A DNA stretch of 64,000 bases from Rhodococcus oryzae (GTDB lineage Bacteria; Actinomycetota; Actinomycetes; Mycobacteriales; Mycobacteriaceae). A program made the translations under genes and the position numbers. The first letter of the stretch is position 1; every line of letters begins with the position of its first letter. Positions 16,002 to 24,978 of the stretch are shown here, in pieces. The stretch covers positions 62,001 to 126,000 of the forward strand of contig NZ_SUMD01000009.1 of NCBI RefSeq assembly GCF_005049235.1. Reading direction: 5' to 3'. A model generated the notes under the pieces. The model was not told the DNA's origin and did not search any database. It saw only the letters and a list, made by a program, of their open reading frames with translations.

Positions 16002-17153
16002 TCAAGCGAGACGCTCGATGATGAGGACGTTCGCGGTGCCGCCACCCTCGCACATCGTCTGAAGCCCGTATCGTCCCCCAGTGCGTTCGAGTTCGTTCAG
16101 GAGCGTTCCGAAAAGCTTGGTGCCGGTGGCGCCGAGTGGATGCCCGAGCGCGATGCCTCCGCCGTTGACGTTGACGCGCTCCGGGTCTGCGCCGGTCTCG
16201 GCGAGCCAGGCGAGGACGACCGAGGCGAATGCCTCGTTGATCTCGATCACGTCGAAGTCGTCGATGCTCATGCCCGTCTTTCCGAGCGCGTACTCGGTGG
16301 CCGGGATCGGAGCGGTGAGCATGAAGACCGGGTCGTCGCCGCGTGCGCTCAGGTGGTGGATTCTTGCGCGCGGCACCAGGTTGTGTGTCTTGAGCGCTGC
16401 CGCGGACGCGACGAGTACGGCGCTGGCACCGTCGGAAATCTGGCTCGCGAGTGCCGCTGTCAGGCGCCCGCCCTTTCGGAGTGGTAGCAGCGCAGCCATC
16501 TTCGCCAGGCTCGTGTCGCGGGGGCACTCGTCCATCTCGAACGAGCCGACCGGGACGATCTCGTCGTCGAATCGTCCTCCCGCGATCGCATCCCGTGCGC
16601 GCTGGTGGCTGCGCAACGCCCACTGCTCCATCCTTAGGCGGCTGATGCCCCATTTCTCGGCAATCAGCTCGGCGGCCCGGAACTGGGAGATCTCCGTGTT
16701 GCCGTAGCGGCGGCGCCAGTCTTCGGAGCCTGAATAGGGGTCGTCGAATCCGAACTCCCGGCCTGCCGTCATGGCTGCGGAGATCGGAATCCGGCTCATG
16801 CTCTGCACGCCGCCCGCAACGATCAGGTCCGCCGTCCCGCTGAGCACCGCCTGGGCGGCGAAATGCAGTGCCTGCTGGCTGGATCCGCATTGGCGATCGA
16901 CCGTCACACCAGGGACACCCTCGGGGAGTCCGGCGGCCAGTGCTGACGTGCGTGCGATGTTGCCTGCCTGGCCGCCGATGGTGTCGACGCAGCCGAACAT
17001 CACGTCGTCGATGGCCGCGGGGTCGATGGGGTTCCGGTCCGTGAGCGACCGGATCACGGTCGCGCCCAGATCGATCGGGTGGACGGCGGACAACGCGCCG
17101 TTCTTCCTGCCGACTGCGGTGCGAACTGCGTCGACGATGTAGGCCTCGGCCAT
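16002..17153 (-). CDS. Thiolase family acetyl-CoA acetyltransferase
   Basis: The 383-residue enzyme is a biosynthetic/degradative thiolase with all catalytic elements: Cys89 in VDRQCGSSQQA, the NEAFASV motif, His in GGGIALGHPLGATG and a C-terminal Cys in MCEGGGTA. It removes or adds two-carbon units on acyl-CoA. In mycolic-acid bacteria close relatives (FadA5-like) shorten sterol side chains. The nearby FadD19-like ligase makes that role attractive, but the genes are 4 kb apart and this is inference. ATG at 17153 follows GAGGA; GTG at 17156 is also possible. Confidence 0.9.
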   Translation of the reverse strand: MAEAYIVDAVRTAVGRKNGALSAVHPIDLGATVIRSLTDRNPIDPAAIDDVMFGCVDTIGGQAGNIARTSALAAGLPEGVPGVTVDRQCGSSQQALHFAAQAVLSGTADLIVAGGVQSMSRIPISAAMTAGREFGFDDPYSGSEDWRRRYGNTEISQFRAAELIAEKWGISRLRMEQWALRSHQRARDAIAGGRFDDEIVPVGSFEMDECPRDTSLAKMAALLPLRKGGRLTAALASQISDGASAVLVASAAALKTHNLVPRARIHHLSARGDDPVFMLTAPIPATEYALGKTGMSIDDFDVIEINEAFASVVLAWLAETGADPERVNVNGGGIALGHPLGATGTKLFGTLLNELERTGGRYGLQTMCEGGGTANVLIIERLA

Positions 17154-17343
17154 CACGGGTTCCTCGTTCCCTCGGTCGCTTCGGGCATGCGCTAATCAGT
17201 TAGATGATTGCACCCTATAGCGCTCGGGTTGTCGAGGGGTGACCGGTAGAGTTCGGCCCGTGGCTGCGCCCCTGGGAATGCTCGTGGGCGGGGAGACGTT
17301 TCCGACGCGGAGTACTTGTCAGCGCGAAATGAGGAGTGGGGAC

Positions 17344-17478
17344 ATGGGTTCACTTGAAATCATGGAGTGGCTTCGCGAGGGAGCCAACGCCGGAGACCCG
17401 ATCCGGGGACCGCTCTACGTCGTGACGTTCGTCGTCGGCGGATTGGTGAGCGTGCTGTTCGGTGGCGGAGTGATCTGA
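17344..17478 (+). CDS. Small single-pass membrane protein (44 residues)
   Basis: ATG at 17344 follows AGGAGTGGGG, and the ORF ends at TGA 17476-17478. The peptide has an amphipathic N-terminus (GSLEIMEWLREGANAG) and then one hydrophobic helix at about residues 24-43 ending VLFGGGVI. The layout suggests a small membrane peptide, but I cannot name a family. It stands alone between the thiolase promoter and a convergent secreted-protein gene. Confidence 0.5.
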   Translation: MGSLEIMEWLREGANAGDPIRGPLYVVTFVVGGLVSVLFGGGVI

Positions 17479-17492
17479 CCGATCGGCCGGTC

Positions 17493-17554
17493 GGACCGGA
17501 CGGCTGTCGCGGCTGCCTCGTCGGAGGCCGGTTGCGATTCCGGTCGTCCGGTCC
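17493..17554. terminator. Possible weak terminator between convergent genes
   Basis: Perfect 10-bp arms at 17493-17502 and 17545-17554 are separated by a 42-base GC-rich stretch. The position between two convergent genes suggests a terminator, but the long loop makes this uncertain. Confidence 0.3.
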
Positions 17555-17587
17555 GGCGATCGCCGCATCCCAGGGCGTACCCGGTCT

Positions 17588-19123
17588 CTAGGGCGTGCGC
17601 GCGAGCGTGACGCCGAGACCATCGATGCGGAAGTCGCGATCGGTCACATCGACACCGAAATCGGTGAAGCGTCGACCGCCCAGTGCGCCGGCGAGGAAAT
17701 CGCGGATCGGACCTGGCTGGGCGGCACCGGAATTCGAGACATTCACCGGCACCTCGATCGTGCCGTCGAAGTGACGGGCCTGCCCGGTGAGGCCTGCCGG
17801 TTGCGGCGTCTGCCGGAGGGCGTCGACGGTGTGGAGGATCAGTTCGAGTCCGACGCCGTTGCCGAAGTCCACGCGCAGCGGCGTGGGAGAGTTCGCGATG
17901 TCGAAGGATTCGACGGTGGCGGTCCAGCCCGCGGGGGAGCGGCCCGCATAGCTGTACGGCGAAGCCGCTACGGATGGGTCGACGCTGCGGTCGTTGGCGG
18001 TATTGGCCAGACGCTCCCCGGTCAGGGGCTGGTCGGTGGCGACGAAGCTCCACTCGTCCGCGGTGAGCTGCTTTGTCCAATACCCGGTTCGGCCGTCGCT
18101 GGCGCCCTCGACGCGGAGTTCGCGGGCGTCGGAGCCGATGCCGGTCTTGTGTATCGAGATGCGGTTGGTGATCTCGCCGGGGACCTTTGGTTGACGCAGC
18201 CAGTCCGGCGCGGGGAGCGCAATGGCGGCGGTGCCGACATCAATGCGCTCGCTGAGCATGTCCGCAGCTTCCCGCAGGCCCGGCTGGTCCTCGTAGGAGT
18301 AGCGGAAGAAGACCTTGTCCGCGCCGGAGATGTCGAAGTCGTAGAGCCGGGTGTACAGGTCCCCATGGCGATTCACGACCAGCGAGGTGGAGCCGCTGGT
18401 GGAGAGGGCGACCGCGCGGAAGCGGCCTCCGGCGGGCATGCCGACTTCGTAGCTGTGATCGACCGGGAGCCAGGGATCCACGTACCGAATGCGGGTGCCG
18501 CCGTCGGTGAGTGCGAAGACGTGGGAGACCTTGGCCAGGCCCACGGGGTGGTTGTTGCCCACGGCGTCGCGCCAGACATGGTCTTCGTTCGCGGAGAGAA
18601 CCGACCAGGTCCAGTCGAGCGTGCCCGGGGGGAGGGTGTTTCCGGGGCCGGTCCAGAGCGGGGTGCCGTAGCGGGTGCTCCAGTTCCAGTCCTTGGGGGC
18701 GCTCAGGGCGTGGTCCAGGGTGTAGAAGCGGCCGTCGCGGTCCACCGCGAGCACCTCGTCATCATCCGCGGAGACCCCGGCGATATTGCCCGCCAGGCAT
18801 CCGGGCAGCGGCATGGAGCGCCAACCACCATGGGTGGCCGCCTCTTTCACGTAGATATTGCCGTCGCGGGCGGTGAAGGACCAGCGGCGGTTGAAGGTCT
18901 CGGTCGAGGTGCGAAAGTAGATCTGATCGGGGAGTGTCGCCGTGGCGGGCGAGAAGGCCTCCAGCCCCGCGGTGCTCGGGTCCGCACCGATTTCGGGTGT
19001 ACCCACCGTGCCCACGAGCACGCATCCGGCAGGGTCGGCCGTCGCGCCGGGATGCACCGCGAGGCCCGTGAAGACGATTCCGGCAACCGCGACGAGGGCG
19101 CCTCGCGTGGCAAGTCGCTTCAT
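17588..19123 (-). CDS. Large secreted protein of unknown function
   Basis: The 511-residue protein starts with a signal peptide: MKRLATRG, a hydrophobic ALVAVAGIVFTGLAV core and cleavage near GATADPAG. The mature part has repeated Asp/Gly/Trp-containing segments with the pattern DxDGRFYTLD, DGGTRIRYVD and NRHGDLYTRLYD, spaced like blades of a beta-propeller. A C-terminal beta-rich domain is of a different kind. No catalytic motif is evident. Its start overlaps the stop of the upstream membrane-protein gene, so the two are translationally coupled and probably work together at the envelope. Confidence 0.7.
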   Translation of the reverse strand: MKRLATRGALVAVAGIVFTGLAVHPGATADPAGCVLVGTVGTPEIGADPSTAGLEAFSPATATLPDQIYFRTSTETFNRRWSFTARDGNIYVKEAATHGGWRSMPLPGCLAGNIAGVSADDDEVLAVDRDGRFYTLDHALSAPKDWNWSTRYGTPLWTGPGNTLPPGTLDWTWSVLSANEDHVWRDAVGNNHPVGLAKVSHVFALTDGGTRIRYVDPWLPVDHSYEVGMPAGGRFRAVALSTSGSTSLVVNRHGDLYTRLYDFDISGADKVFFRYSYEDQPGLREAADMLSERIDVGTAAIALPAPDWLRQPKVPGEITNRISIHKTGIGSDARELRVEGASDGRTGYWTKQLTADEWSFVATDQPLTGERLANTANDRSVDPSVAASPYSYAGRSPAGWTATVESFDIANSPTPLRVDFGNGVGLELILHTVDALRQTPQPAGLTGQARHFDGTIEVPVNVSNSGAAQPGPIRDFLAGALGGRRFTDFGVDVTDRDFRIDGLGVTLARTP

Positions 19124-19749
19124 CACACCCAGCCCAGGGTTCCGAAGATGATGAGGGCGAGGGCGTCGATGCCGAAGATCGTGCCGACGGTGATGGCCTT
19201 GGCGCGCACCGTCGCCATGTCGTGGACCCAGAAGCAGACGGCGAAGAACGGCACGTAGCCGATCAGCCAGATGAGGTAGGGGAAGCCAGGCTGCCACCAG
19301 GACCAGTCCCAGGTCAGCACGCCCATCTTGTTCAGGACCACCTCGACGCCCACCGCGGCGGCGGAGTTGATCGCGATGAGGATCGGCCGGTTGGGGAGGC
19401 CGAAGATTCGGGTCTCCTTGGGCGGCAGCATTTTCGCCGCCGCGACGCCCATGACGGCGAACATGAAGCAGATCTCGATGTTCAGGCCGATGAGCAGCTG
19501 GTAGGCCGTCGGTCCGGTCGCGGCCCATACCGGTGCGCGCCCCGTGGCGTGGAAGACCAGCGAGTTCCAGATCTCGTTGAACAGGTCCATGCCCCACAGC
19601 GCGAGCCCGGCGAAGAAGACATTCCAGTTCCGGCGCTCCACTTCCGTGGCGTACACGTAGATGACCAGGAGCAGCAGCGGAATCACGTACCACTTGAATT
19701 GGCTGCTGTCGCGCAGCAGTTCGAGCGCCATCTTGGCGTGCTCGGTCAT
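19123..19749 (-). CDS. Multi-pass membrane protein of unknown function
   Basis: The roughly 208-residue protein has about six transmembrane helices, for example WYVIPLLLLVIYVYATEV, YQLLIGLNIEICFMFAVMGV and YLIWLIGYVPFFAVCFWV. Conserved-looking Trp/Asn/Glu residues sit in loops (FNEIWNSLVFH). I know similar actinobacterial proteins only as hypothetical. ATG at 19749 follows GAGAGGG; TTG at 19755 is also possible. The stop overlaps the start of the secreted propeller-like protein, so they form one operon. Confidence 0.7.
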   Translation of the reverse strand: MTEHAKMALELLRDSSQFKWYVIPLLLLVIYVYATEVERRNWNVFFAGLALWGMDLFNEIWNSLVFHATGRAPVWAATGPTAYQLLIGLNIEICFMFAVMGVAAAKMLPPKETRIFGLPNRPILIAINSAAAVGVEVVLNKMGVLTWDWSWWQPGFPYLIWLIGYVPFFAVCFWVHDMATVRAKAITVGTIFGIDALALIIFGTLGWV

Positions 19750-19791
19750 CAGCAAACCCTCTCCCCCGAGACCGTCAGAAACCCTGAGGAG

Positions 19792-19830
19792 TGTTACACA
19801 TTGACGTCAGTTGTCACGCTGTAACTGTGA
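19792..19830. promoter_or_regulatory. Probable operator/promoter region with inverted GTTACA-type half sites
   Basis: Upstream of the membrane-protein gene, TGTTACAC at 19793-19800 and GCTGTAAC at 19820-19827 are inverted half sites. A TTGACGTCA lies between them, and another GGTTACAC occurs near 19837. The arrangement looks like a regulator binding region, but the cognate regulator is not in the window. Confidence 0.35.
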
Positions 19831-19864
19831 AATCGGGTTACACGCGGTCAGTCCGGTGGAGAGA

Positions 19865-20239
19865 TCACGACGTCGTGACCCTCTGCCACACGGTCCGAAC
19901 CGGGTCGGGGGAGGCGAGTGCAGTGACCCCGGCTCGGAGCAGCAGAACATCCTCGTTTCTGCGCGCCGCAAGCAACGCGGACTCCCACCGCAAAACGCAC
20001 TCGGTGGCGATGGCGCCGATCGCATCGGATCTCTCGCCGCCGCTGAAGAGTCTGAATTCGGAGTCGCACCCGCCGAGTCGCGCCAGCTCCGTGATGATCG
20101 GGTGCCACTTCAGTCTCGCGCCTGCCGCGTAGGTGTGCTTCGCGCCGAAGACCCGCACGAACAGGTGTGCCGCAACGAGGGTCGGCTCGGCCGAGTCCAG
20201 CTGAGCGAATCCATCGAATTCCGGTGGTGGGCGCTTCAT
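19865..20239 (-). CDS. Hypothetical protein (124 residues)
   Basis: ATG at 20239 opens a 124-residue chain that looks protein-like, with segments such as FRLFSGGERSDAIGAIATE and LRWESALLAARRNEDVLLLR. It has no signal peptide or membrane segment. It diverges from the large SUKH-like gene with a 36-bp gap, which suggests shared regulation and perhaps a related immunity-type role. I do not recognise a family. Confidence 0.5.
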   Translation of the reverse strand: MKRPPPEFDGFAQLDSAEPTLVAAHLFVRVFGAKHTYAAGARLKWHPIITELARLGGCDSEFRLFSGGERSDAIGAIATECVLRWESALLAARRNEDVLLLRAGVTALASPDPVRTVWQRVTTS

Positions 20240-20275
20240 GGTTCGATCGTCGCATCCGAAGGAAAGGACTGGCCC

Positions 20276-21361
20276 GTGGGTGTGGAGGACATCGGTCCCG
20301 CCGAACCGGACGGCCGTTGGGCAGATGATGCTCCGCGCACCACGGGCCACTTCGACGGCATCGACTTCGAGGGCTTCTGGGACGACGGCGACTACTCGCG
20401 GGAGAACTACGTCGAGCCCGCACCGGCCGATGAGCTGATCGCGTCGATCGAGGAGGAGCTGGGTGGGTACCGGCTCCCGGACTCCTACGTGGAACTTCTG
20501 CGGATGCACAACGGCGGCATGGTCGAGCGGCCGTGCCACCCGATGGCCGAGTCGACGAGCTGGGCCGGGGACTACATCCAGATCAGCGGCCTGTATGCGA
20601 TCGGCCGTACCGCCACCTGGTCGCTGTGCGGGGAGCTCGGCTCGACGTTCATGCGGGACGAGTGGGGGTACCCGGACATCGGCGTCGGCATCGCCGACAC
20701 CCCGAGCGCCGGGCACGAGCAGATCATGCTCGACTACCGCGCGTGCGGCCCCCGCGGCGAGCCCCGGGTCGTGCATGTCGACCAGGAGGGCGACTACCGC
20801 ATCACCGTGGTCGCACCCGACTTCGCGTCCTTCGTCCGGGGCCTGGTGAGCGAGGACGAGTTCGACGACAGCGAGGAGACGCTGCAGGCCGACCTAGCGA
20901 TCGTGCGGCACGGCACGCTCTCGCCGATCGTCCGCCGCGCCCTGGACGCGGCGGGCCTGCAGGACGGCGAGGCGCTGGTTCGCGGCCTCGCCGAGCGGAT
21001 CGTGACGGAGAAGGGGTTCTTCGCGCTCCACGCGGACGGCGACTCGTGGCTGATGTGCGACGTGATGTTCTGGCTGTATTCGCACCTGGCCACCGCGTCA
21101 TCGTTCGAGGACTTCGTGAACAGGGCCGAAGGGCAGGACGACTATGAGCGGCCCTGCTACACCCTCATGGTCACCACGTCGTTCGTGGCCGACCCGTACG
21201 GATTCTGCACGGGCGCGTACGCGGAAGGGTTCCTGCGGGACTGGTGGGACGCGAAGGTCGAACGCGGGAACCTCGTCGCCGCCGTCGGCGGGTACCGGTT
21301 CGATTCGGAGTATGCGACGCAGCTGCTGAGGGTTCTGCGTGCGACCGGCGGGATTGGCTGA
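20276..21361 (+). CDS. SMI1/KNR4 (SUKH)-like protein, two-domain
   Basis: The 361-residue protein contains a central SUKH domain: ELGGYRLPDSYVELLRMHNG (about residues 61-80), the Trp/Asp-rich ISGLYAIGRTATWSLCGELG, and the GIGIADTPSAGH-like strand with VVHVDQEGDYRITVVAPDF. A C-terminal DUF4240-like helical domain (from about 225) contains DGDSWLMCDVMFWLYSHLA. Such proteins are frequent in polymorphic-toxin immunity loci. GTG at 20276 follows GAAGGAAAGG. It ends before a strong bidirectional terminator. Confidence 0.65.
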   Translation: MGVEDIGPAEPDGRWADDAPRTTGHFDGIDFEGFWDDGDYSRENYVEPAPADELIASIEEELGGYRLPDSYVELLRMHNGGMVERPCHPMAESTSWAGDYIQISGLYAIGRTATWSLCGELGSTFMRDEWGYPDIGVGIADTPSAGHEQIMLDYRACGPRGEPRVVHVDQEGDYRITVVAPDFASFVRGLVSEDEFDDSEETLQADLAIVRHGTLSPIVRRALDAAGLQDGEALVRGLAERIVTEKGFFALHADGDSWLMCDVMFWLYSHLATASSFEDFVNRAEGQDDYERPCYTLMVTTSFVADPYGFCTGAYAEGFLRDWWDAKVERGNLVAAVGGYRFDSEYATQLLRVLRATGGIG

Positions 21362-21389
21362 GCGGTCGACGTCGACGGACGTTCACGGT

Positions 21390-21436
21390 GATCCGATCCA
21401 CGCCCGGGCGTCAGGTGCTCGAGCGTGGATCGGATC
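21390..21436. terminator. Bidirectional terminator, 14-bp perfect stem
   Basis: The arms at 21390-21403 and 21423-21436 are perfectly complementary with a 19-base loop. It lies between the SUKH-like gene (stop 21361) and the convergent ligase gene (stop 21445). Confidence 0.8.
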
Positions 21437-21444
21437 GTGTGCGA

Positions 21445-23052
21445 CTAGGAGGACGCCATCGTCGTCGCCCAGCGATAGTCCGCCTTGCCGGCAGGGGTTC
21501 GCTTGACCTCGTCCACCAGCACGATCGAACGCGGGACCTTGTAGCCCGCCAACGTCTTGCGGCAGTGCTCCTGAACCTCGTCGAGGGTCAGTTCGGGCGA
21601 TCCGGGATAGGTCGCGATGACCGCTGCCACCTGTTGGCCCATGCGTTCGTCGGGCGCGGGCACGACGAGCGCGTCGGCGATCGACGGGTGCGCGTGCAGC
21701 GCGGCTTCGACCTCTTCGGCGAAGACCTTCTCGCCGCCGGTGTTGATGCACTGCGAGCCGCGGCCGAGGAAGACGATGGTGCCGTCCGCTTCCACCCTGC
21801 CCATGTCGCCGAGCACCGACAGGCGGGTGCCGTCGGCGCGAGTCGGGAACGTCCGGGCGGTCTTTTCCTCGTCCTTGTAATAGCCGAGGGGGACGTTGCC
21901 GATGCGGGCGATGTAGCCGATCTCGTCGGAGCCCGCGGGGAGCTCGTTCAGCCGCTCGTCGACCAGGATCATGTTCGGCGAGGGCGGCATTCGCAGATTG
22001 CCTGCCTCGTCGATGGTGAAGGCGCCGTCGTTCCCGGACTCCGAGGCGCCGAAGTTGTCCCGCAACAGCAGATCTGGCTTGACCGCCAGCATGCGGTCCC
22101 GCACGCTGGTGGACCAGATCGCGCCGCCGGAGGTGATCGAGAACAGGGAGCTGAGGTCGACCTCGCCCTTGCGTCGTTCCATCTCGTCGACCAACGGAAG
22201 CCCCATGCCGTCGCCGACGATGAGGATCACCTGGACCGAGTCCTTCTCGATCGATTCGACGACCTTCTGCGGGTCGAAGTCCCGCCTGAGGACCACGCGA
22301 GCACCGAGGGTGAAGAAGGTGAACAGTGAATACAGCGCGGCGCCGTGCATCAGGGGTGCGGCGATGAGGAAGGAGAGTTCGGGGAATTCCTTTGCAGCGC
22401 TCGCAATCTCGGCGAGGTCCTGCCGCGTGCCCTCGCCGTACGGGTTCCCGCCGGAGAGCGGCTTGCGGAAGAAGTCGTCGTGCCGCCACATGACGCCCTT
22501 CGGGTATCCGGTGGTTCCTCCCGTGTAGAGCAGGTACAGGTCGTCGCCCGTGCGGGAGTCGAAATCTGCCGTGGGCGACAGCTCGCGAGCCTCGGCGAAG
22601 GAGACCACGGAAACTGTGCGCGCATTCGCGGCGGTGAGCAGCTCGTCGGCGATCTCGCCGACCACGAACACCGTCCGGATCATCGGGCACGCCTCGAGGA
22701 GAGCGGCGAGGGTGCGCTGATGCTCGGGGAGTTCGACGACCACCGCGACCGAGTCGGAGTTGGTGAAGATGTACTCGAGCTCGGCGGGCGTGTACCGGTA
22801 GTTGACGTTGATCGGCACAGCGCGGATCTTGATCAACCCCAGGATGGACGTGACGTGCTCGATGCCGTTCTTCAGGAACAACGCCACATGGTCGCCCCGG
22901 GTGACGCCGGCCTGGGCGAGCAGGTGGGCGGTCCTGTTGGCCTCTGCGTCCAGCTGGGTGTAGGAGAGGTTCTCGCCCTCGTAGGTCAAGGCAATGCGAT
23001 CGGGTACTGCGCTGGCGACCGTCTCGAAAACGTCCGCGAGGTTGAACTGCAT
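21445..23052 (-). CDS. Acyl-CoA synthetase (AMP-forming), FadD19-like
   Basis: This is a 535-residue ANL-superfamily ligase that activates a carboxylate to its CoA thioester through an acyl-AMP. The phosphate loop is YTGGTTGYPKGVMW, the adenine/A5 motif is NFGASESGNDG, and LGDMGRVEADGTIVFLGRGS is the A7/A8 hinge. The catalytic Lys is in KRTPAGKADYRW at the C-terminus. The overall pattern, including HGAALYS and QCINTGGEKV, resembles FadD19, which activates the sterol side chain. ATG at 23052 is chosen because AAAGGA lies six to eight bases upstream; longer starts at 23058 and 23067 overlap that RBS. A perfect KstR-type box lies 52 bases upstream. Confidence 0.88.
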   Translation of the reverse strand: MQFNLADVFETVASAVPDRIALTYEGENLSYTQLDAEANRTAHLLAQAGVTRGDHVALFLKNGIEHVTSILGLIKIRAVPINVNYRYTPAELEYIFTNSDSVAVVVELPEHQRTLAALLEACPMIRTVFVVGEIADELLTAANARTVSVVSFAEARELSPTADFDSRTGDDLYLLYTGGTTGYPKGVMWRHDDFFRKPLSGGNPYGEGTRQDLAEIASAAKEFPELSFLIAAPLMHGAALYSLFTFFTLGARVVLRRDFDPQKVVESIEKDSVQVILIVGDGMGLPLVDEMERRKGEVDLSSLFSITSGGAIWSTSVRDRMLAVKPDLLLRDNFGASESGNDGAFTIDEAGNLRMPPSPNMILVDERLNELPAGSDEIGYIARIGNVPLGYYKDEEKTARTFPTRADGTRLSVLGDMGRVEADGTIVFLGRGSQCINTGGEKVFAEEVEAALHAHPSIADALVVPAPDERMGQQVAAVIATYPGSPELTLDEVQEHCRKTLAGYKVPRSIVLVDEVKRTPAGKADYRWATTMASS

Positions 23053-23103
23053 CTTCATTCCTTTCATGGCCGGTCCGCGATGTCGAGGGCGATGACCCGA
23101 ACC

Positions 23104-23117
23104 TAGAACACGTTCCA
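23104..23117. promoter_or_regulatory. KstR-type operator upstream of the acyl-CoA synthetase
   Basis: Bases 23104-23117 read TAGAACACGTTCCA, an exact match to the cholesterol-catabolism repressor consensus TnnAACnnGTTnnA. The position upstream of a FadD19-like gene fits KstR control. The consensus is recalled from the literature on mycobacteria and rhodococci. Confidence 0.7.
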
Positions 23118-23185
23118 GGACTCTGAGGGGAAACTGATCGATTGGTGCATTTCCCGCGCTCAGCTGCCGAGTAGTGGTTCCTGCG

Positions 23186-24784
23186 TCAGTCCGGAGCTGT
23201 GCCGCCGGAGGCCGTTGACGGGGCGTCGGGTATCCGCATCATGCGGAACGAGTTGAGCAGCCCGAGGAGACCGGCAAGGATCGGAACGAGCAAGGCTATT
23301 TGAAGGGCGAGGGGTCGGGCGTCCGTGTTGATGCGGATGATCTCGTCCTGAATCTCCTGGGGCTGCTCGACGAGCAATTCTTCGAGCTGCGTGTTGCTCA
23401 TGACTTCCGCATCGTCCTCGAGCACCTGCGCCACGTGCTGCTGATCTGCAGGCGGGAGTACGGTGCTCGATTGCGCCATCGAGGTGAACGCGATGGACAG
23501 CGTTGCCAGCAGAATGGCTCCGCCGAACGCCAGCCCGAACGAGAGCCCGAATGACCCTGCCGCCGAGTTGGTGCCTGCGGCCTCGCTGACCCGCTCATCC
23601 GAGATAGGGGCGAGCGTGTAGTCGTTGAGCTGCGACACCAACAATCCCAAGCCCGACCCCGCGACGATCAGGGGGACCACCAGTGCCCAGCCGAACTCCG
23701 CCCGGGGCACGATCGGGATCAGCGCTGCGATCCCGATCGTGAGCAGAACGAATCCCCACCGGATGATGCCGCTGGGGCGCCGATCGCCTGCCTTCTTTCC
23801 CGCGAGCACCGCCACCGCGAACATGCTGAGGGAGAGGGGGGCGAGGGACAAACCCGCCTGCATCGCGTTGTACTCGAGCACCATCTGCAGGTAGATCGGC
23901 AGCGCAATCATCGTGCCGCCCAGCGCTATCTGCTGCAGCATTTGTTGGGAGATCCCCAGCCTGAAGATCTTGGACCGGAACAGATCCGGGTCCAGCAGGG
24001 TTGTTTCGCCCCGCCGCTTGCGCCGCACCAGCCAGTACGCCAGTCCGGTCAGCGCGGTCGTACCGATCACCAGGAGAGCGGCCACCGCCTCGCCGCCCTC
24101 CTGCCACACCAGGATTCCCAGCACGATGCCGCCCATTCCCAGCACGGAGAGCATCGCGCCGACCGTGTCGACGCCCCGAGGTCCCGTGTACGGGACATCG
24201 CGGACGAGTTTGATGCCGGAGAGCACGATGGCGATGATGACGACCTCGAGTACGAACGCGATGCGCCAGGACAGGTAGGTGGTGATGAATCCTCCGAGCA
24301 GCGGTCCGACCGCCGCGGCGATGGCGGCCGCCGCCCCGACGAGGGCGTAGACCTTCTTCTGGGCGCCTCCTTCGAAGTTGCCGTGGATGAGGGACTGCAT
24401 GGCGGGCAGGAGGAGTGATGCGCCGATCCCACCCAGCACGGCCCAGAAGATGACGACCGCTGTCAGGCTCTGCGCGAATGCCATCGCCGACGCACCGACG
24501 GCGTAGCCGAGGAGGCCGAGCACGTAGGCACGTTTGCGTCCGATCAGGTCGCCGACCTTGCTGCCGATCAGGATGAATGCCGCCGACACCAGTGCCTCGA
24601 GGGCGATCGCCGCCTGGACGCCGCTGACCGTCGTGTCGAGATCTCGAACCACCGACGAGATCGACACATTCATCAGGGACGTGTCGACGACCAGAACGAA
24701 CATCGCCATTGCCAGCAGGATTGCGAGCACGCGTTGGCTGCCTGCCAGCTGCTCGGCACCGCTGTCAGTCGATCCTTCTGTCAT
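23186..24784 (-). CDS. MFS drug exporter, DHA2 family (14 helices)
   Basis: The 532-residue protein has about 14 transmembrane helices. The N-terminal DHA2 signature is LVVDTSLMNVSISSVVRDLD, motif A is GSKVGDLIGRKRAYVLG (about residues 72-88), and motif C is the GPLLGGFITTYLSWR region. Members are proton-driven exporters of lipophilic drugs. Near the C-terminus an extra loop rich in Gln/Glu (residues about 440-490) separates the last two helices. No regulator is adjacent. Confidence 0.9.
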   Translation of the reverse strand: MTEGSTDSGAEQLAGSQRVLAILLAMAMFVLVVDTSLMNVSISSVVRDLDTTVSGVQAAIALEALVSAAFILIGSKVGDLIGRKRAYVLGLLGYAVGASAMAFAQSLTAVVIFWAVLGGIGASLLLPAMQSLIHGNFEGGAQKKVYALVGAAAAIAAAVGPLLGGFITTYLSWRIAFVLEVVIIAIVLSGIKLVRDVPYTGPRGVDTVGAMLSVLGMGGIVLGILVWQEGGEAVAALLVIGTTALTGLAYWLVRRKRRGETTLLDPDLFRSKIFRLGISQQMLQQIALGGTMIALPIYLQMVLEYNAMQAGLSLAPLSLSMFAVAVLAGKKAGDRRPSGIIRWGFVLLTIGIAALIPIVPRAEFGWALVVPLIVAGSGLGLLVSQLNDYTLAPISDERVSEAAGTNSAAGSFGLSFGLAFGGAILLATLSIAFTSMAQSSTVLPPADQQHVAQVLEDDAEVMSNTQLEELLVEQPQEIQDEIIRINTDARPLALQIALLVPILAGLLGLLNSFRMMRIPDAPSTASGGTAPD

Positions 24785-24978
24785 CGGATACCACCATCTC
24801 GGCAGTTACTGTCGACGAGCACTATGGAGAACGAGCCAGGGATCCGCAGTATCGCATGTCGGGGACGACTGTGACCCGGGCAGCAACCGAATTCCCGTCA
24901 GATAGATGGCCAAAATCGACAAGGGCTGGGTGAGTCTGAAGAGGACGGCCCTCGCCGGTCACCTGGTCGCCGATTCCA

